From positions 1 through 64,000 of the forward strand of contig NZ_BMEO01000009.1 of assembly GCF_014636635.1 (NCBI RefSeq): a stretch of DNA of 64,000 nt, given 5' to 3'. A model generated the notes under the pieces. The model worked only from the letters and a program-made list of their open reading frames with translations. It made no database searches and was not told where the DNA came from. Origin of the DNA: Marinicella pacifica (GTDB taxonomy: Bacteria; Pseudomonadota; Gammaproteobacteria; Xanthomonadales; Marinicellaceae). Shown in pieces: positions 1-8,255 of the stretch (the stretch's first letter is position 1; each line of letters starts with the position of its first letter). The position numbers and the translations under genes were made by a program.

Positions 1-42
1 GTTGATGAATCATCAATAATTAATTAAAAGCCCTAAATACAA

Positions 43-69
43 CAAACCCCTGAAAAAAACAGGGGTTTG
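43..69. other. Stem-loop, possible weak terminator
   Basis: A perfect 10-bp inverted repeat (CAAACCCCTG / CAGGGGTTTG) with a poly-A loop. It has no clear T-tract on either side. It lies just downstream of the minus-strand MBL gene and may end that transcript, or stabilise the 3' end of a gene to the left of the window. Confidence 0.5.
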
Positions 70-80
70 TCATTAGCCTG

Positions 81-104
81 AGCCGGCATATTGCCGGCTT
101 TTTT
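81..104 (+). terminator. Rho-independent terminator for a plus-strand gene left of the window
   Basis: A GC-rich stem, AGCCGGC-ATATT-GCCGGCT, runs into six Ts on the plus strand. The T-tract orientation means it serves a plus-strand gene whose body lies outside the window; the minus strand has no T-tract here. Confidence 0.75.
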
Positions 105-127
105 ATTGCATAATTTTAAGTTCAGCA

Positions 128-913
128 TTAATCAGGAACCGTGAAGTGACCACGGCCCATTAAATCAATCCCACATTCTAAATCACTGACCCAATCTAAA
201 AATTGTCCCACCTGTTCATCCTTAAAAGCCCGGCCATGTTGTGGCACAATCATTTTGATGTCCAGTTCACGCACCATACGCGCCCACAGATTCGTCACTT
301 TATTGGAACACATATAGCGTTCGTGGAAACCGGCCATTTTTGGAATATGGTTTTCAAAATCATCCACGAAAGGGTTGTCTGTCACTTCATCCATGGACGC
401 GCCCATGTCACCCGAGAATAAAATACCGCTGGTGACATCAAAAATTTGAAAATTACCCACTGAATGCAGGAAATGAGCGGGTAAGATAATTAATTCCGCA
501 TCGCCCAGTTGAATGCGCTTACCCTGATCGGGAATGGGATTGATAAAGTTGACGAAACTGCCCATTTGCTTATCCACATTGGCAGCCACCAGGTGCGGTA
601 AAAAACGACTCCACAATTTGGATACCAGTACCCGGCAGCCAGTGTTGACAATCCAGCGATCAATTGCAGCAATGATGTCGGGGTCTTGATGTGAGGCAAA
701 AATATAATCCAAATCTCGTAAGCGGATGTGACGGCTTAAGGCAATGGTTAATGGAATATAGGTCAGATCTCCGCCCGGATCCAATAGCATTGAATGCGTG
801 CCGTTGCGGATTAAAAACTGATTCGACTGAACCCCTTCACCTTCAACCAAGTCGTTAAAGGCCAAACATTCATGCTGTGCGCCGCGATATAAAACCTGTG
901 CTTTGCCGACCAT
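128..913 (-). CDS. MBL-fold diiron protein (ODP/flavodiiron N-domain-like)
   Basis: A stand-alone metallo-beta-lactamase-fold protein of 261 aa. The metal-ligand pattern fits the oxygen-binding diiron subfamily: H75-x-D77-x-D79 (SHQDPD), a His in LPAHFLHS, an Asp in FSGDMGAS and a late His in VPQHGRAF. The usual second His after the first cluster is Ile here, as is common in the diiron rather than dizinc type. There is no flavodoxin or rubredoxin domain, so it is not a full flavodiiron reductase. An O2/NO-sensing or reducing role is an inference from the fold. I chose the ATG at 913, which has GGAG upstream, over a TTG four codons earlier. It follows the antiporter gene by 44 bp and is probably the last gene of that operon. 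Confidence 0.8.
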   Translation of the reverse strand: MVGKAQVLYRGAQHECLAFNDLVEGEGVQSNQFLIRNGTHSMLLDPGGDLTYIPLTIALSRHIRLRDLDYIFASHQDPDIIAAIDRWIVNTGCRVLVSKLWSRFLPHLVAANVDKQMGSFVNFINPIPDQGKRIQLGDAELIILPAHFLHSVGNFQIFDVTSGILFSGDMGASMDEVTDNPFVDDFENHIPKMAGFHERYMCSNKVTNLWARMVRELDIKMIVPQHGRAFKDEQVGQFLDWVSDLECGIDLMGRGHFTVPD

Positions 914-957
914 GGGCTTCTCCAAATGAAAAGCCCTTATTTTAGGTGTCGCTTGAT

Positions 958-2805
958 TTAGAAATTTTGACTTTTATCAACTATCCTGTTGTCATTATTA
1001 TCTTCTTCAATAATCAGACTCATCACTTTCCAGTCACTTTTGAGTTTTTCATAATCTCGCTGACCGGTGAAGACTTTTAACCGGATACCATCCGGAGCGA
1101 TACCAAACAGCGGAATGGCATTGTCGCCATGTTTGGCCTGATAAGCCTCAAAATCAAACTCTTCGGTGAGCAAGGTGGTTTTTATCTGCGCACCACGGGA
1201 AATGTAACTGGCCAGATTGGCAAAAGTCACCTTTTTAGAGAATAAGGTTTGCGCTTTACCGCCTTTTGAAGTGGTGTGTTTTCGCTCGTCCTTTTGTTTT
1301 TCCTCGTTAGTAATCACATAGATATTACCGGCCCCAAATTCATTTTTATAACGGGTGGCGGCCAACAGATTGAGTTCGCGATTCATTGACACCGCCAACA
1401 TGCGTCCCACACCGATTAAATCCAACTGCTGGTCCGCGTGTTCTGACACCACATTGCCCCAATAGGATTTAATATCACGCATTCGGGCTTCCTTGATATA
1501 ACGCCAGTGAGAATCGGTCACCATACAATCAAAACCTTGTTCATTCAAAGATTCGGCAATCGCCAGTGCCACCGGATTGGCACCAACGATTAAAATCCCT
1601 TTACTCTCGGGGCTGGCCACCCCCAATCGTTTGGATAACATTCCGGCGGTGGCCGATTGAAACACCACCGTACCAATAATCACCATAAAGGTCAGTGACA
1701 CCAATAAGGGTGCTTCGGCATAGCCTTCTTGTTCTAAACGCAAGGCAAACAAAGCCGATACTGCGGCTGCCACAATACCGCGCGGTGCAATCCAGGACAA
1801 CATCACCCGTTCTTTCCAGTTCAGATCCGAACCCCAGGTCGAGACCACAATTTTAAGGGGTCTAACCACAAACTGGATGATTAAAAACAATACCACCGAC
1901 AGCCAGCCGATTTCAATTAAGGGTTCAATGTCCATCCTCGCCGCCAGGATAATAAACAAACCGGCAATCAGCAACAGGGTCAGACTTTCTTTAAAGTTTA
2001 AAATATCCTCAATTTCGACATTTTTGCTGTTGGCCAGCCACATACCCATTACGGTGACAGTTAACAAACCGGACTCATGGGCGAGTACATCAGACACCGC
2101 AAAAACACCAAATACAAGGGTCAGGGTGAACACATTGTGCAGAAAATCCGGCACCCAATGCCGACGTAAAACCTGCGCCATCAATTCACCGGCAATGCCT
2201 CCGATGACCACGCCCACCATGATAATCCAGCCAAAATCAAACAGTACACCAACCAGACCTTCGGCCCCCTGTTGCGAAGAAATAATGAAATTAAACACCA
2301 ACACCGCCAACAAAGCGCCCAGCGGATCAATCACAATGCCTTCCCAGCGCAACACATTGGCAATGCGTTTATCAAGATTAAGAATGCGCAACATCGGCAC
2401 AATCACGGTGGGCCCGGTCACCACCACCAGAGAGCCGAATAACAAAGATAATAACCAGTCCAGTTCAAGTAACCAATGGGTCGCCAGTGCAATGGTCAGC
2501 CAGGTGACTATCATCCCCACTGTCACCATCCGCCGAACCACCGATTCAAGTCCCCGGATTTGATTAAAATTTAAAGTCAGGGCACCTTCAAATAAAATCA
2601 CGGCCACCGACAGTGACACAATGGTGAACAACAAATCGCCAAACACCACATCCGGCTGTAACCAGCCGGTGACCGGTTGACCCAAAATAATACCAATAAT
2701 CAACAAAAATAAAATTGACGGTAATTTCAACCACCATGACAACCAATGCGCCAAAGACCCCAAAACGCCAATGGCGGCAATCGCAATCAGTAAATAATTA
2801 TCCAT
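958..2805 (-). CDS. CPA1-family sodium/proton antiporter with C-terminal RCK domain
   Basis: A 615-aa inner-membrane cation/proton antiporter. Residues 1 to about 390 hold some 12-13 hydrophobic segments, with the CPA1-type stretch GPTVIVPML and the ion-site-like region GIVIDPLGA. From about 400 a Rossmann-like TrkA-N/RCK regulatory domain follows (GILIVGANPVALAIAESL), then a soluble tail. The family exchanges Na+ or K+ for H+ in pH and salt homeostasis, and the RCK domain suggests control by nucleotide or ion binding. Its ATG shares one base with the stop of the upstream terC-like gene (TAATG), so the two are translationally coupled. Which cation is moved cannot be read from the sequence. 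Confidence 0.88.
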   Translation of the reverse strand: MDNYLLIAIAAIGVLGSLAHWLSWWLKLPSILFLLIIGIILGQPVTGWLQPDVVFGDLLFTIVSLSVAVILFEGALTLNFNQIRGLESVVRRMVTVGMIVTWLTIALATHWLLELDWLLSLLFGSLVVVTGPTVIVPMLRILNLDKRIANVLRWEGIVIDPLGALLAVLVFNFIISSQQGAEGLVGVLFDFGWIIMVGVVIGGIAGELMAQVLRRHWVPDFLHNVFTLTLVFGVFAVSDVLAHESGLLTVTVMGMWLANSKNVEIEDILNFKESLTLLLIAGLFIILAARMDIEPLIEIGWLSVVLFLIIQFVVRPLKIVVSTWGSDLNWKERVMLSWIAPRGIVAAAVSALFALRLEQEGYAEAPLLVSLTFMVIIGTVVFQSATAGMLSKRLGVASPESKGILIVGANPVALAIAESLNEQGFDCMVTDSHWRYIKEARMRDIKSYWGNVVSEHADQQLDLIGVGRMLAVSMNRELNLLAATRYKNEFGAGNIYVITNEEKQKDERKHTTSKGGKAQTLFSKKVTFANLASYISRGAQIKTTLLTEEFDFEAYQAKHGDNAIPLFGIAPDGIRLKVFTGQRDYEKLKSDWKVMSLIIEEDNNDNRIVDKSQNF

Positions 2806-3599
2806 TAAGCATTGTCCTTTTTAAATCTGCTTTTTAAAGCATTGAGTTTTTTTGAATAACGTGACTGCACAATATCGCTCAGTACCAGCACCACAATCAC
2901 AAAATAAAAGGTCACTTTATTCATCTGCACGATTTCATGGCCAAAGAACGCCAGATGAGACAAATGTCCGCCTTCTGATAACAGCATCACACCCACAATC
3001 AACAAAATAAATAATCCCAGGACTTCAAACATCCGGTTACGCTGTAAAAAGTCAGCAATGGTATCCGCCAGCCACACCATCAGCAAAGCGCCGATTAAAA
3101 TTGCAGTGGCCATCACAATATAATTATCGGTGAGGGCCATGGCGCTTAAAATCGAGTCAAAGGAAAACACCACATTCATGGTGACAATCAGAATCAGGGC
3201 TTTGGCAAAAGAGGATTGTGGCTTGTCTTTTTCCTGCATGTGTTCTTCCATGTACATCATATGCAGAATTTCCTTCATGGCGGTATAAATAATAAATATT
3301 CCACCAAACAACACCACCAAAGAACGCAAAGTAAAAGTCCCTTCAACCACATTACCCCAGCCGATAGAAAATAAAGGGTCGGTAAAATAACTCAGTACTT
3401 TGATCAACAAAAACAACAGCAATAAACGAAACGCCACCGCCAACCAAATACCGGTGGTGCGTAACTTCGACTGTCGAGTGGGCTCGACCCGCTTGGATTC
3501 AATAATAATGTACAATAAATTATCAAAACCCAACACCGCCTGTAGCATCACCAGCATACCCAGGGTCATTAAGTTTTCCAGGGTGAATAAACCTTCCAT
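2805..3599 (-). CDS. TerC-family integral membrane protein
   Basis: A 264-aa polytopic protein with about seven membrane segments and the TerC hallmarks: acidic residues inside helices 1 and 4 (VLGFDNLLYI and VVFSFDSILSA), a MEEHMQEKDK cytoplasmic loop, and a short basic tail. TerC relatives are linked to metal (Mn2+, tellurite) handling and to metalation of exported enzymes; the substrate here is unknown. The ATG at 3599 has an AGAGGA ribosome site six bases upstream, better than the TTG two codons earlier. It leads a TerC-antiporter-MBL operon and is insulated from the upstream receptor gene by the terminator at 3691-3720. Confidence 0.85.
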   Translation of the reverse strand: MEGLFTLENLMTLGMLVMLQAVLGFDNLLYIIIESKRVEPTRQSKLRTTGIWLAVAFRLLLLFLLIKVLSYFTDPLFSIGWGNVVEGTFTLRSLVVLFGGIFIIYTAMKEILHMMYMEEHMQEKDKPQSSFAKALILIVTMNVVFSFDSILSAMALTDNYIVMATAILIGALLMVWLADTIADFLQRNRMFEVLGLFILLIVGVMLLSEGGHLSHLAFFGHEIVQMNKVTFYFVIVVLVLSDIVQSRYSKKLNALKSRFKKDNA

Positions 3600-3690
3600 A
3601 TCCAATCCTCTTTTTATGCAATAACAAAGGTCAATATTGTATAGAACCTATAACATCATCGCAGGATTTTTTTATTTTTTTGTCAGGATT

Positions 3691-3720
3691 AAAAAACCCG
3701 GATGCGCATCCGGGTTTTTT
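3691..3720. terminator. Bidirectional rho-independent terminator after the receptor gene
   Basis: A perfect palindrome, AAAAAACCCGGATGC mirrored by GCATCCGGGTTTTTT, gives a GC-rich stem with T-tracts on both strands. It lies about 17 bp past the second stop (TAA 3737-3739) of the receptor frame. This supports 3737, not 3782, as the ancestral end of that gene. Confidence 0.92.
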
Positions 3721-3736
3721 TAGCTTTTCAGTCTTG

Positions 3737-3781
3737 TTAATAACTGTACGACCAATTGAAGGCAAATGTACGACCACGGCC
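3737..3781 (-). other. Displaced last beta-strand codons of the IutA-like receptor
   Basis: Fourteen in-frame codons plus a TAA directly after the amber codon encode GRGRTFAFNWSYSY, alternating polar/hydrophobic and ending in Tyr, as expected for the BAM-recognised final strand. They are preserved as coding sequence, so the stop is either recent, read through, or a base error (AAG to TAG). Confidence 0.8.
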
Positions 3782-5923
3782 CTAAAAATCGAACAGGTAC
3801 TCGGGACCAAAAGCGGCATAAAACAAGGTGGCCCGCTGTCCCCAGACGGTGGAATAAGATTTATCCAGTAAGTTTTCTATGCCAACCGTAAAGCGACCAA
3901 TGGCGGTATCTTTAGAAGCGACCAAATCATAGGTTGTGTTGCCGTTGATTTCGCGGCCGGCGGCGTCTTTTAAGTCAAAAGCTCGCTGGCCTTGTAAGCG
4001 TAAATCAACGGTGTTGTTACGCCAGCCGACATAAGTGGTCAAAGAGGATAGTGAAGCATACCGCGCATCCTGTCGTTTCCAGTCTCCTGTGTTATTTTTC
4101 TGATCTGAACGCACCCAATGGAGTGTACCGCCAAAAGCAAATCCATGATCCGCATAGTAATCAAAGGCACCTTCCAGTCCAAAATCACGGGTGTCTTCAT
4201 CCACCACAATCACCGACAGATCTTCGGTATTTTCCACGGCTTTATCTGACCAGGCATAATACAGCGCCCATTGGGTAGAAATATGATCATTCATATAACG
4301 CCAGCCCAGTTCGGCCTGGTCGGTTTTAATCGCGGTTAAGGGATTGTCATTAACATTAATGTCCGGTGATTTGCCATAATATTTGGCCGGATCCGGTAAT
4401 TCAAAACCTTGACTGAAGCGCAGCCAGGTTTGATGCGCACCAAAATCATACAAAGCACTTAAGTTTAATAAAGTGGCATCATAATCATTGCTGCCACCAG
4501 GTACCAACTCGCCCACGCGGGTTTCATCAAAACCACTATAACCATATTTTATAAAATCATCCACTTCCACATCGGTGTGCTGATAACGCAGACCACCGGT
4601 TAATTTAAAGGCATCGGTGATGTGCCAGTCAGTCTGTACATAGGCTGCCTGACCATCCACATCATAGGTCGGGTAACGATCTTCGATACCGGATTGGCGT
4701 TGCACCAACCCCCCGGTTTCATCGGTGCGTCTAAAATCAAAAAACATTTGATTGGCATCAAAGCGCTCCTGATCCAAATCCACACCATAACTGATTCTAA
4801 AACGATCATTAACGCGCTTATCAAACAAGGCTTTTAGACCGGTTTGTCGGGTATTTTGTTCTGAGGCGGCAAACTGAATGGCGTAGCGTTGTTCAGCCGC
4901 CAGTAAAAAAGGATAGGGAAAGGCATGGAACGCTGACTGCTCATTGCGATAAAAAGCCTGCAGGTAAAAATCCTGGCTCCATAAATCAGCATGGTGATAT
5001 TGCGCGTTAAATAATTCCCGGTCGGTGGCCGGGTCACGATCGGAATCAAAGCCATCCCGAATTTCAGCACCAAACAAATTAGCCACCGGTGCATCGGTTA
5101 AATTCGGAAAGTACACATCCCGATTACCTTTAAAGCCCGAACGGTACACCTGCGCGGTTAAATCCAGGCTTTGATTATCACTTAATGCGAAATCGACACG
5201 ACCCAGCACATCAATCTGCCGGTTATCCTGTAAGTCTGTCTGGGTAATATCAGGAAATATTTCCTCACCGTTACCGTCATAAAAACGTTCATTATCGGTG
5301 TACGAAATGCCCAAGCGTGCGTTGACGCTTTCACCACCGCCACTGATCGATTGGGCCAGTTGTTTTTGCAGATCATCGCTGCTGTTAAAACCGGATTTCA
5401 ATTGCGCCTGTGTTTCAAAACTTAAATTCCCACCATCACCGGATTTTGTGATGATATTAATAATGCCGCCGGTGGCACTGCCGCCATATAAGCTGCTGGC
5501 ACCGGAGAGCACTTCAATGCGAGCCACATTAAATAAGTCAATCGAATCAAACTGCCGTGATAAGCCGCGTGAACCGTTCATCGAGACACCATCAATCAGC
5601 ACCTGGACGCTTCGGCCGCGTAGATTTTGGCCAAAGTTGGTGCGACCTTGCGGCGCCAGATCCAAACCCGGCACCAAACGGCCCAAAGCTGTTTTTAAAT
5701 CAGCACCGGAATCCGCTTGTTGTTGAATATCATCGGACTCGATAACCCAGACGGTGCCGGGGATTTGGCTGATGGCCGTCGGGGTTCTGGAACCGACCAC
5801 CACCATTTGATCCATTGTCATATTTTCGGATGCCTTATCTTCGGCTTGTGCCTGGACGTCTGATACGGCTAAACAGGTAATCACTGGTAATACCAGGGCT
5901 TTAAAATAGTTTATTTTTATCAT
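3782..5923 (-). CDS. TonB-dependent siderophore receptor, IutA-like, C-terminus cut by an in-frame amber codon
   Basis: A 713-aa outer-membrane receptor. Residues 1-26 are a signal peptide, followed by a TonB-box-like stretch (MDQMVVVGS), a plug domain (GRTNFGQNLRGR, QVLIDGVSMNGSRG, SLYGGSATGGIINIITK) and a 22-strand-type barrel. The plug and C-terminal motifs (YSTVWGQRA) match the ferric-aerobactin receptor family. The frame stops at TAG 3782-3784, but the same frame then continues as GRGRTFAFNWSYSY to a TAA at 3737-3739. That is the family's last barrel strand with its terminal aromatic, so full length would be 728 aa. The new end, YLFDF, also finishes in Phe, so partial function is possible. 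No siderophore synthesis genes are nearby, which suggests uptake of foreign siderophores. Two Fur-type sites lie upstream. Confidence 0.88.
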   Translation of the reverse strand: MIKINYFKALVLPVITCLAVSDVQAQAEDKASENMTMDQMVVVGSRTPTAISQIPGTVWVIESDDIQQQADSGADLKTALGRLVPGLDLAPQGRTNFGQNLRGRSVQVLIDGVSMNGSRGLSRQFDSIDLFNVARIEVLSGASSLYGGSATGGIINIITKSGDGGNLSFETQAQLKSGFNSSDDLQKQLAQSISGGGESVNARLGISYTDNERFYDGNGEEIFPDITQTDLQDNRQIDVLGRVDFALSDNQSLDLTAQVYRSGFKGNRDVYFPNLTDAPVANLFGAEIRDGFDSDRDPATDRELFNAQYHHADLWSQDFYLQAFYRNEQSAFHAFPYPFLLAAEQRYAIQFAASEQNTRQTGLKALFDKRVNDRFRISYGVDLDQERFDANQMFFDFRRTDETGGLVQRQSGIEDRYPTYDVDGQAAYVQTDWHITDAFKLTGGLRYQHTDVEVDDFIKYGYSGFDETRVGELVPGGSNDYDATLLNLSALYDFGAHQTWLRFSQGFELPDPAKYYGKSPDINVNDNPLTAIKTDQAELGWRYMNDHISTQWALYYAWSDKAVENTEDLSVIVVDEDTRDFGLEGAFDYYADHGFAFGGTLHWVRSDQKNNTGDWKRQDARYASLSSLTTYVGWRNNTVDLRLQGQRAFDLKDAAGREINGNTTYDLVASKDTAIGRFTVGIENLLDKSYSTVWGQRATLFYAAFGPEYLFDF

Positions 5924-6003
5924 TTTTTATTTTCTGTTGTTGTCATAAGAACTGTGCTTTAAAGACATGGGCGAATTAACCGCGCAGCTGTCAATAGGAT
6001 GCG

Positions 6004-6022
6004 AATTATAATGATAATGATT
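6004..6022. promoter_or_regulatory. Fur box (three tandem hexamers) upstream of the receptor
   Basis: AATTAT-AATGAT-AATGAT matches the repeated NATWAT hexamer description of Fur sites. It lies 81 bp upstream of the receptor ATG, where the minus-strand promoter is expected. Iron repression of the receptor is inferred. Confidence 0.75.
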
Positions 6023-6063
6023 CCTATTACAAGCATAAGTAAAATAAAATACATTTTTTAAGA

Positions 6064-6092
6064 TTGATAATGATTATCATTTGGCATAATAT
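6064..6092 (+). promoter_or_regulatory. Promoter with embedded near-perfect Fur box
   Basis: TTGATA (6064-6069), a 17-bp spacer and TAATAT (6087-6092) form a sigma70-like promoter for the plus-strand membrane/PepSY genes. GATAATGATTATCATT at 6066-6081 is almost the consensus Fur palindrome and fills the spacer, so Fur binding would block RNA polymerase. The predicted start point is near 6099. Confidence 0.8.
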
Positions 6093-6127
6093 ACCCTTTT
6101 TTGAATCCTTTACATACCGCTGTTTAC

Positions 6128-6658
6128 ATGCCTGTTTTGTTAACCACCATTGCTTTTTTGTTCCTGGCTATCACGCCAATTATTGGGTATTTAAGCCAAA
6201 AATCAGCACCGAAATGGCCGTATCGCTTATTGGTTTTGGTGTTACTGGTGGGTTCGTTTTATGCTTTTAAATCGGCTCATGGCATTGAGCATGCTGTATT
6301 TTATTGCTTATTTTTAATCACTGTGCCGGCTTATGTCTGGATTTATATCAACAGTACGCGTAAACCGGTCAAACCCATAAAACGGCCGTCCCCTTACCGG
6401 AGCACAGCGTCAATCTGGTATAAATTATTAATGATTCTGTTAGCCGGTCCCTTGGCATTGGCCATGGCCATTGTGATGGCCACCGGTGTTACACACTTAT
6501 TACCACTGTTAACGCTGAACCGATTAGTGGTAATGATTATGCTGATGCCTTTACTGTGGGGACTCATCGCTGTTTGGCTAACGGCGACCACCCATTTAAG
6601 CCGAACCGGACTTATTTTAATCAGTATCAGCGGTTTAAGTGTTTGGGGCCTGCAATGA
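6128..6658 (+). CDS. Small membrane protein of a Fur-controlled iron locus (DUF3325/DUF3649-like)
   Basis: About 176 aa with roughly five or six hydrophobic segments and a basic central loop (NSTRKPVKPIKRP). It resembles the short DUF3325 and DUF3649 membrane proteins that accompany TonB receptors and PepSY proteins in iron-uptake loci, here perhaps as one chain; that is my reading, not a confirmed match. I took the ATG at 6128. A TTG at 6101 would sit almost on the predicted transcription start, and neither has a clear ribosome site. Its stop overlaps the next gene's start (ATGA). A role in siderophore release or iron passage across the inner membrane is inferred from context. Confidence 0.65.
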   Translation: MPVLLTTIAFLFLAITPIIGYLSQKSAPKWPYRLLVLVLLVGSFYAFKSAHGIEHAVFYCLFLITVPAYVWIYINSTRKPVKPIKRPSPYRSTASIWYKLLMILLAGPLALAMAIVMATGVTHLLPLLTLNRLVVMIMLMPLLWGLIAVWLTATTHLSRTGLILISISGLSVWGLQ

Positions 6659-8130
6659 ACTTAAAGAAATCACTCACACCCTCAAAACATGTGGTCAAAA
6701 AATCCCTGCGCAGCCATGCCTGGTTGGGTCTGTTTTTTTCAGCATTGCTTTATCTGGTCTGTTTAAGCGGCGCTTTGGTGGTGTTTTTTCAGGAGACTGA
6801 GCGCTGGGAACAACCGACCATCAGCGAATCCGCTGAAGTCGATATCCAGCAATTAGAAACCGCTATTAATAATGCCATTAATCGCGCCATCAACAACCGG
6901 GAAATGTTGCCTAAAACACTCTACTTTGCGCCACCGTCGAGCGTTATTCCGCGGGCACATGTCAGCAACCGCAGTGGTGGTTATTACCTGAATAAAGACG
7001 GTAGCCGAGGTGTTGATATGCACACACCCTGGACCGCAATGCTCAGTGATTTGCATATTTACCTGCACTTACCCAACACCTTTGGCATCATTCTGGTGGG
7101 CTTATTGGGGGCGATGATGCTGGGACTGATGATCTCGGGTATTTTAGCCCACCCGAGCCTATTCAAAGATGCTTTTAAGCTGCGCTGGGGCGGTAGCCGC
7201 CAACTGGAACAAACTGATATTCACAACCGCCTAAGCGTCTGGAGTCTGCCTTTTTTCTTTATTGTCTGTTTAACCGGCGCTTACATTGGCTTATTTAGCA
7301 TCACACTATTGGGTTATGATTTACTCGATGATGACATGACCACAAGCGAGGCTGTGGACACCATCTTCCCGGCTCAGCTTGCGTTTGATGCACCGGCCGA
7401 ACCGGTCCGGTTAGAACCCATGCTAAAAAAACTCAAAAGCCAATACCCGGAGGCTGATTTGATGTTTGTGACCCTGAAAAATGGCGGCAAACAGGGCCAA
7501 TATATTGAAGTCAATTTACAGATGCCCGAGCGTTTAATCTACTCAGAAGTCTTTCGTTTCCATAACACCGGCGAATACATCGATTCCAAACACATGTCAG
7601 ATGGCGACTGGGGCCGACAAGTGGCCTATTCCAGTTATCGACTTCACTTCGGCCAATTTGGCTCTTTTGCCATTAAGGTTTTGTATTTCCTATTAGGCAT
7701 TGCCATGGCTGTGATGGTGGCCACTGGTGTCAATATCTGGTTTATCAAACGTCAATTGCTCAACCGTTGGTATGCCTTGTGGCAGGGCATTATCTGGGGT
7801 GCGCCCTTAAGCTTCAGTCTGGCTTTATTAACGTCAATCCTTTTCGGTACTGCTGTGGCTTTGAGCTTTTGGTTAAGCTACCTGTTGATCGCCGCCTGGT
7901 TTTTTGTCGCCAACCCGAACCATCCAGAACAGCAACAGCGCTTAATGACATGGGTTAAATACCTAAGACTTGCCACGTTAGCCGCCATCATCCTCAGCGT
8001 TCTAAGTCATTTAATACAATACGATTATGCCTTAGTCAGCTGGTTTAACGGCTTTAACCTGATCTTGATAGTGATCGCTTTTTTGTTCGCTTTTCTTAAA
8101 AAACCGGTTAAAGCAGCCGCACAGCCTTAA
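6655..8130 (+). CDS. PepSY-associated transmembrane protein of the iron locus
   Basis: A 491-aa inner-membrane protein. The first helix (about 20-45) is followed by a periplasmic PepSY-like region (YLNKDGSRGVDMHTPW), a DLHIYLHLP segment, two helices with LMISGILAHPSLF, a second PepSY-type region (about 240-340) and a C-terminal block of four or five helices. Several in-membrane His residues (SDLHIYLH, YRLHFGQFG) fit a heme-binding ferric reductase role proposed for this family, but the activity is inferred. The ATG at 6655 overlaps the stop of the preceding gene; the longer open frame from 6556 runs through that gene and is not used. It is probably co-transcribed from the Fur promoter at 6064. 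Confidence 0.82.
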   Translation: MNLKKSLTPSKHVVKKSLRSHAWLGLFFSALLYLVCLSGALVVFFQETERWEQPTISESAEVDIQQLETAINNAINRAINNREMLPKTLYFAPPSSVIPRAHVSNRSGGYYLNKDGSRGVDMHTPWTAMLSDLHIYLHLPNTFGIILVGLLGAMMLGLMISGILAHPSLFKDAFKLRWGGSRQLEQTDIHNRLSVWSLPFFFIVCLTGAYIGLFSITLLGYDLLDDDMTTSEAVDTIFPAQLAFDAPAEPVRLEPMLKKLKSQYPEADLMFVTLKNGGKQGQYIEVNLQMPERLIYSEVFRFHNTGEYIDSKHMSDGDWGRQVAYSSYRLHFGQFGSFAIKVLYFLLGIAMAVMVATGVNIWFIKRQLLNRWYALWQGIIWGAPLSFSLALLTSILFGTAVALSFWLSYLLIAAWFFVANPNHPEQQQRLMTWVKYLRLATLAAIILSVLSHLIQYDYALVSWFNGFNLILIVIAFLFAFLKKPVKAAAQP

Positions 8131-8168
8131 AATCTTGATGCCTGTCCCGGCTTTTTAACCGGCTTTTT
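8098..8168 (+). terminator. Probable terminator overlapping the end of the PepSY gene
   Basis: A roughly 20-bp imperfect inverted repeat built on AAACCGGTTAAA and TTTTTAACCGGCTTTTT, with a loop of about 27 nt, ends in five Ts. The left arm lies inside the last codons of the PepSY gene. The long loop makes this a moderate call. Confidence 0.5.
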
Positions 8169-8199
8169 CGTGCTCGTGATAATTTCAAACGCCTGTTTA

Positions 8200-8228
8200 T
8201 TGACTAATGCAGGGCAAAAAAGCATACT
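8200..8228 (+). promoter_or_regulatory. Putative promoter of bioB-bioF
   Basis: TTGACT (8200-8205), a 17-bp spacer and CATACT (8223-8228) lie 28 bp before the bioB ATG. I see no convincing BirA-type palindrome over it. Confidence 0.55.
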
Positions 8229-8255
8229 GTTTTATTCTTAATATAACTGCAGATT

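Noticed and set aside
1877-2563. A 228-codon open frame on the plus strand
   Set aside because: It is antisense to the antiporter's membrane helices, with Thr/Asn-rich low-complexity product, no ribosome site and no recognisable domain.
6101-6127. TTG start nine codons upstream for the membrane protein
   Set aside because: It lies at the predicted transcription start and lacks a ribosome site; the ATG at 6128 is more plausible, though unproven.
6655-6657. A longer PepSY reading frame starting at 6556
   Set aside because: The extra 33 codons overlap the preceding gene in another frame and have no family similarity; the ATGA overlap start is standard.
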